A DNA stretch of 64,000 nt from an uncultured Acetatifactor sp. GTDB lineage: Bacteria > Bacillota > Clostridia > Lachnospirales > Lachnospiraceae. Below are positions 7,683 through 14,375 of the stretch, piece by piece. A program made the position numbers and the translations under genes. Every line of letters starts with the position of its first letter. Position 1 is the first letter of the stretch. Location: positions 18,527-82,526 of the forward strand of contig CANQBS010000005.1 of the NCBI GenBank assembly GCA_947589075.1, given 5' to 3'. The notes under the pieces were generated by a model. The model was not told the origin of the DNA. It worked only from the letters and a program-made list of their open reading frames with translations, and made no database searches.

Positions 7683-9470
7683 CTACCCCCGGAAACGATC
7701 CAGACAGGCGTACAGTTCCTGGATACGGGGTCTTGCCAGACCGCAGGGCACATAGGAGGAACAGAAGGGTTCCCAGCCTTTTTTCTCCAGCGTGTCATTG
7801 ACCAGAGCGACGATCTGCTGAACCGTTCTCCTGCCATCCTGCAGCCCTATGGCATAGCAGAGCAGATGAGCCAGGGCACTGGTCTGCTCCGCATCCGCCA
7901 GCTGTTCCACATAATGCAGATCCACCGTCTTCTTGTCAATGGAAAAAGAATCCCTGCCGAAGGTTTTGATCTTGGCAGAAACCTCATGTCCTTCCCGCCC
8001 GGCCGACGGACCGCCGTTCCTGGATTCCTGCCTTCCGGCCGACAGACTGCTGTTCCCGGAGCCCTGCCTTACGGCTGACGGACCGCCGTTCCCGAATCCC
8101 TGGAAGCCTTTCTGCAGCACGCGCCTGAAATCAGGGAGAAGGAAGTCCGGCGCCTTGATGCGGGGAGAAGTATGTTCCTCACACAGCTTTTTCACCCTTT
8201 CCGTTATGTCCACAGGCTTGTAACAGTCCATCTGCAGGATCTTATCGGCGATGTAGAAAAACGCGCCGGAGCTCCCTGCCACCAGCACCGTGGAAACGCC
8301 GGCCTTTTCATACAGATCTCTGGCTCTCTCCAAAAAGGGAGTGATGGGTTCTTTATTGCGGCTGACCACCTGCTGCATAAATTCATCCCGGACCATGAAA
8401 TTGGTGGCGGAGGTGTCCTCATCGATCAAAAAGAGACGGGCGCCGGCTTCAATGCCTTCTATCACCCCGGCTGCCTGGGAGGTGCTTCCGCTGGCATCCT
8501 CCGTGGAAAAACAGCGGGTATCCTTTTTATTCGGAAGATCCTTGATAAACAGGGAAATATCTGTCTGGCGGATGGAACGTCCGTCCTCGGCCCGGAGCTT
8601 GACAGCGGAATCGTCCGTGATCACATACTCCCTGCCATCCCCCAGGATATGGTTATAAACCCCCATCTGCAAGGCCTCCAGAAGGGTGGATTTTCCATGG
8701 TAGCCGCCTCCTACGATCAAGGTGATGCCCTGACGGATTCCCATGCCTTTCTTTTCCCCGGCATGGGGCAGAGGGATACACACCTCCATGGAAGCAGGGG
8801 AAACAAAAGGAACGCTGTCCTTCATGGGCAGATCGGAAACCCCGCTTTTTCTGGGCAGAACCGCTCCGTTTGCCACGAAAGCCACCATTTTATGCTCTTT
8901 TAAATACTGGCGGACAGCCTCCTGATCCTCCGCCAGATCGATGCAGGCCTTCACCTTCCGGGAATCCAGATTCCGCAAAAAGCAGCTGTTTTCCACACAT
9001 TTCGGCAGGAAATCAAACAATATCTTCTCCAGTTCCCCGGCGTTAATGGTGCGTCCAAAGGCGGGAAAACCCACATGAAAACAGAGAATGATCTTGTTGG
9101 GCGCGATCTGGCAGGCGCTGCGCTCCAGAACCTCCTGTCCGCAGCGGCTGATAGCCAACAGACCGCTTTTGCCGGAGCCTTTGGCCTTAAAATTATAGGC
9201 GGCAAACTGCTCCTCCATGCGCCTGGTCAGGAAATCCTGCAGGGCAACCCGTACATAGTCCCGGTCAAAATAGTTGGCGGGAAAACCCGCTTCCCTTTGC
9301 AGCACTTCTACATGCAGACTGGAAGGAGAAGCGAAGGGATCCCCCTGCACATGGTCTATGGAAAGAAGATAACGATCAAACTGGTAGCTTCCTCCCAAGG
9401 ATTTATAGGCCGGATAGCCTTTATGGTCGATAGAGCGCAGCAAAGCGCGCAGTTCTGTGGATGATTTCAT
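7683..9470 (-). CDS. ABC-class ATPase domain protein (COG3044 type)
   Basis: A 595-residue soluble ATPase of the little-studied family annotated as 'predicted ATPase of the ABC class'. It has no membrane segments and no transporter partner. Visible features: Walker A GGGYHGKSTLLEAL (residues ~251-264), DISLFIKDLP, a signature-like region around the DASGSTSQAAGVIEGIE stretch, and Walker B ARLFLIDEDTSATNFM. Residues ~457-495 are a low-complexity Gly/Ser/Arg insert made of 12-residue repeats (see 8001-8100). Its ATG overlaps the stop of the kinase-like gene at 9467-10411 by four bases (ATGA), so the two are translationally coupled. Role unknown. Confidence 0.8.
   Translation of the reverse strand: MKSSTELRALLRSIDHKGYPAYKSLGGSYQFDRYLLSIDHVQGDPFASPSSLHVEVLQREAGFPANYFDRDYVRVALQDFLTRRMEEQFAAYNFKAKGSGKSGLLAISRCGQEVLERSACQIAPNKIILCFHVGFPAFGRTINAGELEKILFDFLPKCVENSCFLRNLDSRKVKACIDLAEDQEAVRQYLKEHKMVAFVANGAVLPRKSGVSDLPMKDSVPFVSPASMEVCIPLPHAGEKKGMGIRQGITLIVGGGYHGKSTLLEALQMGVYNHILGDGREYVITDDSAVKLRAEDGRSIRQTDISLFIKDLPNKKDTRCFSTEDASGSTSQAAGVIEGIEAGARLFLIDEDTSATNFMVRDEFMQQVVSRNKEPITPFLERARDLYEKAGVSTVLVAGSSGAFFYIADKILQMDCYKPVDITERVKKLCEEHTSPRIKAPDFLLPDFRRVLQKGFQGFGNGGPSAVRQGSGNSSLSAGRQESRNGGPSAGREGHEVSAKIKTFGRDSFSIDKKTVDLHYVEQLADAEQTSALAHLLCYAIGLQDGRRTVQQIVALVNDTLEKKGWEPFCSSYVPCGLARPRIQELYACLDRFRG
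8001..8100. repeat. 36-bp in-frame tandem repeat
   Basis: About 2.8 copies with units starting at 8001, 8037 and 8073 (GGCCGACGGACCGCCGTTCC and variants). They encode a Gly/Ser/Arg-rich 12-residue repeat inside the ABC-class ATPase. A likely variable-number locus. Confidence 0.75.
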
Positions 9471-10411
9471 GATATCGTAAAACTCCTTTCCATATATGGG
9501 GAAATCGCCTGTTTCAACGCCTCAGCCTGCCGCTGCACCAGCTCGGGAATGACAGGAACCCCGGAATCATAATAATGACTGATTTCCGTATATAATTCGT
9601 AAAATGCACGCTTCCCGGCAAAATTAGGAGAAAGGGGATATTTTTCGGCATAGCGTTTCAAGAGTCCCCATGCCTTACCGTTGGCGTTATCCAACTGGTA
9701 CAGATCATATTCTCTGTCGCCCCAGCAGCAGCCATAGGGATCGATCATCGCCTCTGCATGGCTTTTATCCCTGGCAAGCAGGATATTCCAGGCGTTATAA
9801 TCTCCATGGATCAAACTGGCCTCTTTTACCGGACAGGAAAAAATCTCATCAAAGCTGCAAATGGAACGATCAAAAATATCCAGGATTTCCTTTGTAAGCT
9901 GTCCCTTCTCATAAAGAGCATACGCCTTTTTTACAATAGATTGCGCTTTTGGGTAATAATAATCCTCCCAGCTGGTATAGAAGATTTTTCCATCCAGCGG
10001 ACCGAAACCTTCCGGATGAACCGTATTATGCAGACAGAGCAGATTATCCACGATCTGATCACAGATCCGCCCCCGATCCTTCTCCGAAATAGCAGATACA
10101 TCCTGGTCGCCTGCATTGATCCCCTCCAGGTATTCCATCAGCAGCACATCACAGGCACCCTGGGACTGCCCGGCTTCCACCACGCCAAAAACCCTGGGAA
10201 CCCGCAGCTGGCTGTGGGCTGCCAGCATATTCAGCTGCATAGCCTCCTTTGCGGCGAGCCCCGCAAACCGATACAGCTTCGCGACTATCGATCTGTCTCC
10301 CGGAAGAACAACAAGGAACACCTGTCCATAAAATCCACCGCCCAAATGGCTGGTTTTCTCCGGCAACACATGATAAAAGTAAAAAATAGCTTTTGAGATC
10401 GCATCCTGCAT
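9467..10411 (-). CDS. Aminoglycoside phosphotransferase / fructosamine kinase-like protein
   Basis: A 314-residue protein kinase-fold small-molecule kinase. The catalytic loop is HGDYNAWNIL (Asp and Asn of the APH Brenner motif) and the metal loop IDPYGCCWGDREYDLYQLD; the N-lobe has the LGGGFYGQVFLV glycine loop and IVAKLYR lysine. The APH superfamily covers antibiotic, choline, homoserine and fructosamine kinases, and the substrate cannot be told. I chose ATG 10411, which has GGAGAGG ten bases upstream; a TTG seven codons earlier is less likely. Its stop overlaps the ABC-class ATPase start. Expression may come from the tandem promoter-like repeats at 10441-10630. Confidence 0.78.
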   Translation of the reverse strand: MQDAISKAIFYFYHVLPEKTSHLGGGFYGQVFLVVLPGDRSIVAKLYRFAGLAAKEAMQLNMLAAHSQLRVPRVFGVVEAGQSQGACDVLLMEYLEGINAGDQDVSAISEKDRGRICDQIVDNLLCLHNTVHPEGFGPLDGKIFYTSWEDYYYPKAQSIVKKAYALYEKGQLTKEILDIFDRSICSFDEIFSCPVKEASLIHGDYNAWNILLARDKSHAEAMIDPYGCCWGDREYDLYQLDNANGKAWGLLKRYAEKYPLSPNFAGKRAFYELYTEISHYYDSGVPVIPELVQRQAEALKQAISPYMERSFTIS

Positions 10412-10440
10412 TTTTACTATCCTCTCCGACAACCCCGCCA

Positions 10441-10630
10441 GGCGCTTTCAATTCAGAAGTCGGCAGATGCTCTTCCTGCCGACATTATACCACAGCCGCG
10501 CGCCTCCAGGCGCGCTTTCAATTCGGAAGTCGGCAGATGCTCTTCCTGCCGACATTATACCACAGCCGCGCGCCTCCAGGCGCGCTTTCAATTCGGAAGT
10601 CGGCAGATGCTCTTCCTGCCGACATTATAA
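10441..10630 (-). repeat. Three tandem 70-bp promoter-like repeats
   Basis: Units begin at 10441, 10511 and 10581 (exact 70-bp period, last unit ~50 bases, nearly identical). On the minus strand each holds GTATAATG or TTATAATG followed at once by the palindrome GTCGGCAG-9-CTGCCGAC. Full units also hold the hairpin GCGCGCC-TGGA-GGCGCGC before TGTGGTATAAT (an extended -10). They sit just upstream of the kinase/ATPase pair and point toward it. No clear -35 boxes. This is not a CRISPR array: there are no spacers. Confidence 0.85.
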
Positions 10631-10715
10631 CGCGCAGCGTCAGGGATGTCAAATGAGGAACTAAAAACCGCTGGGAGGCTGTTGGCTGCATCATCAGACT
10701 ATTAAAAAATAACCC

Positions 10716-10744
10716 TTGCTTTGCAGGCAACACTGCTTTATAAT
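10716..10744 (+). promoter_or_regulatory. Promoter for the Rpn nuclease gene
   Basis: TTGCTT (10716-10721), 17-base spacer, TATAAT (10739-10744), about 90 bases before the start codon. Confidence 0.55.
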
Positions 10745-10833
10745 GATTTTAAACCACATTTGACAAGCTTCTTTCGGGATGCTTTCCTCTTCTATCCATA
10801 TTGGACCGACCAAAACGATAGGAGGAATGTAAT

Positions 10834-12129
10834 ATGCAGAAGAATTTGACAAAGAAAGCTGACTCCTACAAAAGAGAAGAAACTTTGGATATTACCGCAA
10901 CGATGATATCTGCTGCAAATGCGGTTGACACAGGGAAGACAGCCAAAGATACAGCTGCATCAAAGGCAAATGCCGCAGACCCTGTTACAAAGAATCAAAA
11001 TACAAAAGATAATAACGCAGGCAGCTATTCCCCGGAGGAACATACCCGGGACGCCAACAGTCGTACTATTTTCCGCAACAGAAAGCTGACATGCCAGTTC
11101 CTGCGGGATTACACAGGTTTATCCATTTTTGAAAACCTGCAGCCCGAGGATATTGAAGATGTAACAGAACGTTATAAAGCTTTTCTGGGGGTGCAGTTTG
11201 AAGCGGACACCGTCAAGAGGGTGAAAATTCGAGTCAGGGGAAAAGATGGGAGCCCGAATAAGGAGCAGGAACAGGAAGTCTTCGTACTTCCCCTGGTGGA
11301 GCACAAGACTAGCGTCGATTATGACGTATGCATGCAGCTGCTCCGGTACATGACTGTGATCTGGTACGATTACAAGAAACAACAGGAAGGCTTAAAGGAA
11401 GGTTCAAGCAGCCGGAAGATCTTCCGCTATCCGCCCATTATCCCCATTGTATACTTTGAGGGGCGGGAGAACTGGACTGCGGGCATGCACCTTGCGGACA
11501 GGATCGACATAAGAAAAGGACTGGAGGATTATATCCCTGATTTTTCCTACAAGCTGGTTCGGGTTCACGAATATAAGAGCGACGCCCTTATGGAAAAGCA
11601 CAACGAAATGTCCCTGATAATGATGATTAACCGGATTCAGAGCCCTGAAGATTTCACGGAGCTGATGAACACTTCCAGAGATTACGTGGACGAGATCTAT
11701 AACAAATCGTCTGCGGACATCAAGGAGGTCTACCAGGATATCCTGTGGTCCTTGTTTCAGAAAATGAACGTTCCGGCGGACGAAGCCCGGGACAAGATGG
11801 CAAGATTGGAGGATGGCGGAATGGGAGAGTTATTTGCAAGTATGGAGAAAATGGACATACAAGCAGAACGCCGGAACACACAGCTGGCCAGGCAGGAACT
11901 CGAAGAATCCAGGCGGGAGCTCGCGGAATCCAGGCGGGAACTTGCAGAATCCAGGCAGGAACTGAAGAAGACATCCGACAAACTAAATGCTTTTTTAGAG
12001 CACTTGGTTTCCGTTTGCCAGAACCAGGGGATGTCCAGTGAGAAAACCCTTGAATGTCTTCAGACACAGTATGGCTTAAATGCAGAAGAGGCTTTTTCAG
12101 CAATCCAGCTTTTTTACGATGAAAAATAA
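10834..12129 (+). CDS. Rpn-family recombination-promoting nuclease (transposase YhgA-like)
   Basis: A 431-residue member of the Rpn/YhgA family of PD-(D/E)XK endonucleases, which in E. coli promote RecA-independent recombination and were once annotated as transposases. The core runs from ~residue 70 (TRDANSRTIFRNRKLTCQFL) to ~290; the likely catalytic strand is VLPLVEHKTSVDYDVCMQLL. Residues 1-65 are a variable Ala/Asn/Asp/Lys-rich tail. Residues ~350-390 form a charged coiled coil with three copies of a 7-residue unit (ESRRELA), encoded by 21-bp repeats at about 11888-11965. GGAGG precedes the ATG by eight bases. Families like this usually occur as several genomic copies and mark variable regions. 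Confidence 0.85.
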   Translation: MQKNLTKKADSYKREETLDITATMISAANAVDTGKTAKDTAASKANAADPVTKNQNTKDNNAGSYSPEEHTRDANSRTIFRNRKLTCQFLRDYTGLSIFENLQPEDIEDVTERYKAFLGVQFEADTVKRVKIRVRGKDGSPNKEQEQEVFVLPLVEHKTSVDYDVCMQLLRYMTVIWYDYKKQQEGLKEGSSSRKIFRYPPIIPIVYFEGRENWTAGMHLADRIDIRKGLEDYIPDFSYKLVRVHEYKSDALMEKHNEMSLIMMINRIQSPEDFTELMNTSRDYVDEIYNKSSADIKEVYQDILWSLFQKMNVPADEARDKMARLEDGGMGELFASMEKMDIQAERRNTQLARQELEESRRELAESRRELAESRQELKKTSDKLNAFLEHLVSVCQNQGMSSEKTLECLQTQYGLNAEEAFSAIQLFYDEK

Positions 12130-12161
12130 TAATATTGAACCATAGTGGAAAGAATAGGAAG

Positions 12162-13010
12162 TCAAATGTGGTTCCCCAGCACCCGTTTAAATACATCGTA
12201 ATTCCTGCTGCCGCCCGGCGGGCAGTACACCGCGAACTCGACCCTTCGGAATACCTTGGGAAATTCCTGAAGCGCAGCCTTATACGCCCGGGCCACCACC
12301 TCAGGATCATTCTGGAAGGCTCCGCATCCAAAAGCACCGAGAACCAGGATATCTGCCCCTTTTGCTGCCGCACAGGTCAGCATATGGATGGCTCTTTTTA
12401 CATGACAGCCAAAGAGCTCGGCGTCGCTCATACAGATGCTGCCGTTTATAAACCCGGAATGGATATTTAACCCTTTCCTCAGATTCGGCGCGGCAATGGT
12501 GATCACATCCACCATTACCCAATTTTCTTTCAGCATTCTCTCAGGAAGATCTTCATCCGTCTTACAAATAACCACGCCCTCGGTATAAATCAGGGAATCA
12601 GTTGCCTTAAGAGTGTTCAGATCCCAATGATGCTTATAAAAAGAATCCCTCAGCGTCTTACGATACAGCAGCGGATACAGCGTGGATGTCTGGCACAGAC
12701 TTTCTTCCTGTGCGCTGCTTCCATTCTCAACGCCGCCCCCGGCCTTGAACGCATTGGCGAAGTTCATGACAGCGATCCTAGCGTCCGGTTCTTCCTGATG
12801 CAGCCGCATGGCCGCCTGATAACTCCTGTCCCCGGTGACCGCAATGATCGTATTTTTTATTTTAGATGAATCAAATTCCGGATAATCATCCTCATAGTAT
12901 ACCGTTGTATTTTTCTTAGCGATAGATATGGATTCAGCAAGGTCAGTATCCTCTGCGATCCAGTCCATTGTGTCCTGAAATACTTTTATTCGCTGCATTT
13001 GGGTTGACAT
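12162..13010 (-). CDS. Bacterial-type poly(ADP-ribose) glycohydrolase, TIGR02452 family
   Basis: A 282-residue macrodomain-like hydrolase. The family signature GGG-X6-8-QEE is present (GGGVENGSSAQEESLC), supplying the ADP-ribose-binding loop and catalytic glutamates of bacterial-type PARG. Other typical segments are IAVMNFANAFKAGGG, TIAAPNLRKG and DILVLGAFGCGAFQNDP. Such enzymes remove ADP-ribose from proteins or nucleic acid. No ADP-ribosyltransferase partner is in the window. AAAGGAGGT lies eight bases before ATG 13010. It is convergent with the Rpn gene, with 32 bases between the stops. Confidence 0.85.
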   Translation of the reverse strand: MSTQMQRIKVFQDTMDWIAEDTDLAESISIAKKNTTVYYEDDYPEFDSSKIKNTIIAVTGDRSYQAAMRLHQEEPDARIAVMNFANAFKAGGGVENGSSAQEESLCQTSTLYPLLYRKTLRDSFYKHHWDLNTLKATDSLIYTEGVVICKTDEDLPERMLKENWVMVDVITIAAPNLRKGLNIHSGFINGSICMSDAELFGCHVKRAIHMLTCAAAKGADILVLGAFGCGAFQNDPEVVARAYKAALQEFPKVFRRVEFAVYCPPGGSRNYDVFKRVLGNHI

Positions 13011-13189
13011 AAATAGATACCTCCTTTTCCTTTGGGGGGAGTCTTTTTACCTAAATAGCCTTCGATTACTCATGCCTTGCAGGGAAGTTTATCAGTTTTT
13101 TAGCTAAATTACAAGATTCTTGTTAGGTTTTATCGATTATTTTATAGCTGCATATTATATGGGTGCTTATTTCTCATCAATTTTGTTCA

Positions 13190-13288
13190 TATGGTTTCTT
13201 CTTTGATACACTCCCAACGCTTGTCCGCTACAGCACGAACCAAGCATTTCTCTCAGCCATTGAAGCAATAAAAAAGCAGGACCTTGCA
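13190..13288 (+). pseudogene. Possible gene-end fragment in the 13.0-13.3 kb gap
   Basis: The 318-base gap between the PARG gene and the small PIN-partner gene is AT-rich and has no intact gene. Near its end one forward frame reads TLVRYSTNQAFLSAIEAIKK and stops at 13286-13288 without a start codon. It looks like the C-terminal end of a lost gene. I do not recognise the family; it may be chance. Confidence 0.2.
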
Positions 13289-13311
13289 ACTTGAAAATGA
13301 GACCCTGCTTT
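13270..13311 (-). terminator. Terminator of the PIN/partner unit
   Basis: Minus strand: AAAGCAGG and CCTGCTTT arms (13311-13304 and 13280-13273), followed by six T. It lies 18 bases past the stop of the 75-residue gene. Confidence 0.7.
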
Positions 13312-13328
13312 CTTCCTGCCTTCCTACC

Positions 13329-13556
13329 TTACAGTCTTATAGCTTCTCCTTCATACGGATGTTCCTTTTCAAACTCAGAGGCTTCTTTGCTGATTTCTTC
13401 CGGTTTTTTTATATCAAAATATTCTCTCTGCCATTTTGTGTAATCAAATCGTTCCCTCATGATAACAGAAATAAATCTCTCTGCTTCAACAACGCCCATA
13501 TGATCCTTCAAACACTTCATCCCTCTGTTCATAATCTCAACTGTGCCTGTTTCCAT
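13329..13556 (-). CDS. Small partner protein of a PIN-domain toxin (putative antitoxin)
   Basis: A 75-residue acidic/basic helical protein (TVEIMNRGMKCLKDHMGVVE, then FISVIMRERFDYTKWQREYF). From memory this type occurs in Lachnospiraceae next to PIN-domain proteins, which suggests a toxin-antitoxin pair. No DNA-binding motif is evident. Its ATG begins one base after the stop of the PIN fragment, so it was co-translated with the toxin. The order toxin-then-partner is the reverse of most VapBC loci. With the PIN gene truncated, it may now be an orphan. Confidence 0.5.
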   Translation of the reverse strand: METGTVEIMNRGMKCLKDHMGVVEAERFISVIMRERFDYTKWQREYFDIKKPEEISKEASEFEKEHPYEGEAIRL

Positions 13557-13557
13557 C

Positions 13558-13776
13558 TTAGTCCTCTTCCATTTCTACTACAAACTCAATCGGTGTAACC
13601 AATTTTATCTCTTTTGACTGATATTTTAATAGTCTTTTATCGGTTGAGATGAAATATCCGCATCCGGCGTAAATGGCCGACGCCACATGACAGGCATCCT
13701 TAAATTTGACACCTGTTTTCATGATTTCTGCCGCTTTTTCCTCAATAATTTTTTTCTTTCCTCCATTATCGTCCAA
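13558..13776 (-). pseudogene. Truncated PIN-domain (VapC-like) ribonuclease, C-terminal half
   Basis: Only the last ~70 residues of a PIN domain remain: KFKDACHVASAIYAGCGYFI followed by STDKRLLKYQ, with the late conserved Asp residues. Intact relatives are about 140-150 residues and begin with a catalytic Asp strand (LDN-type), absent here. A TAA stop lies in frame 14 codons upstream of ATT/TTG candidates, and there is no upstream coding sequence, so the first half was lost by deletion. The only early start is TTG 13776, very close to a consensus promoter, with AAAAGGA before it; ATG 13722 would leave ~54 residues. Missing catalytic residues argue that it is inactive. Confidence 0.55.
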
Positions 13777-13786
13777 ATCCTTTTTT

Positions 13787-13815
13787 ATTATAATGTATAG
13801 TTACAAGAAAGTCAA
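13787..13815 (-). promoter_or_regulatory. Consensus promoter before the truncated PIN gene
   Basis: Minus strand TTGACT (13810-13815), 17 bases, TATAAT (13787-13792). A near-perfect promoter only ~11 bases from the fragment's TTG. Confidence 0.7.
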
Positions 13816-13948
13816 ATTGAGCAACGCACTCGATTTTTCGGACAACCGATATACTCAATTTTCCGGTTTTTCGAATCCGATTTCCTCCAAATTTTTCTAT
13901 GACAATATTTTTGCTGACAATATTTTCCCAAAAAGTTCCAAGACCCCA

Positions 13949-14001
13949 TTGACAATTCTCTCTACATCATGTAGACTATTATTACTCTACATAATGTAGA
14001 G
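13949..14001 (+). promoter_or_regulatory. BlaI-type tandem operators and promoter
   Basis: Two perfect palindromes, TCTACATCATGTAGA (13961-13975) and CTCTACATAATGTAGAG (13985-14001), share the core CTACAT-N-ATGTAG, the TACA/TGTA pattern of BlaI/MecI operators. Their centres are 25 bases apart. The first lies right behind a TTGACA (13949-13954); the second overlaps the region just before the Shine-Dalgarno. The BlaI-like product made directly downstream would repress its own operon. Confidence 0.85.
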
Positions 14002-14017
14002 TAAGGAGGATACGCAT

Positions 14018-14371
14018 ATGCCTACAATGGGAGTACTTGAATCACGCTTTGCGGATATCATATGGAATCATGAGCCCCTGGCTTCCAGGGACCTCATTAA
14101 AATGGCGGAGGAGGAGCTGAACTGGAAATCGACCACTTCATATACCGTATTGAAGCGATTGTGCGAACGCGGGATCTTTAAGCTTCAGGACAAGATGGTT
14201 TCTTCGCTGATCTCCAGAGAAGAATTCTATGGTATGAAAAGCGAGCAGTTTGTGGAAGATACCTTTGATGGCTCATTGCCCGCGTTCATCGCCGCTTTTG
14301 GCACAAGAAAGAAGCTTTCAGATGAAGAAGTCGAAGAGCTGAAAAGGCTCATCGACAAAATGAGGAGGTAA
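14018..14371 (+). CDS. BlaI/MecI/CopY-family transcriptional repressor
   Basis: A 117-residue winged-helix repressor. The N-terminal DNA-binding domain (LESRFADIIWNHEPLASRDL, then the SYTVLKRLCERGIF recognition segment) and the C-terminal dimerisation helices (LSDEEVEELKRLIDKMRR) match the family. In BlaR systems the M56 protease triggers cleavage of this repressor near its middle. AAGGAGG precedes the ATG. The stop codon lies four bases before the M56 gene start, and the TAA overlaps that gene's Shine-Dalgarno. It should bind the two operators at 13961-14001. Confidence 0.9.
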   Translation: MPTMGVLESRFADIIWNHEPLASRDLIKMAEEELNWKSTTSYTVLKRLCERGIFKLQDKMVSSLISREEFYGMKSEQFVEDTFDGSLPAFIAAFGTRKKLSDEEVEELKRLIDKMRR

Positions 14372-14375
14372 GCTT

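Noticed and set aside
10441..10630. CRISPR array
   Set aside because: The 70-bp units are contiguous with no unique spacers, and no cas genes are present.
10834..12129. Insertion sequence carrying the Rpn gene
   Set aside because: No terminal inverted repeats or target duplications were seen around it; Rpn proteins are nucleases that are often mislabelled transposases.
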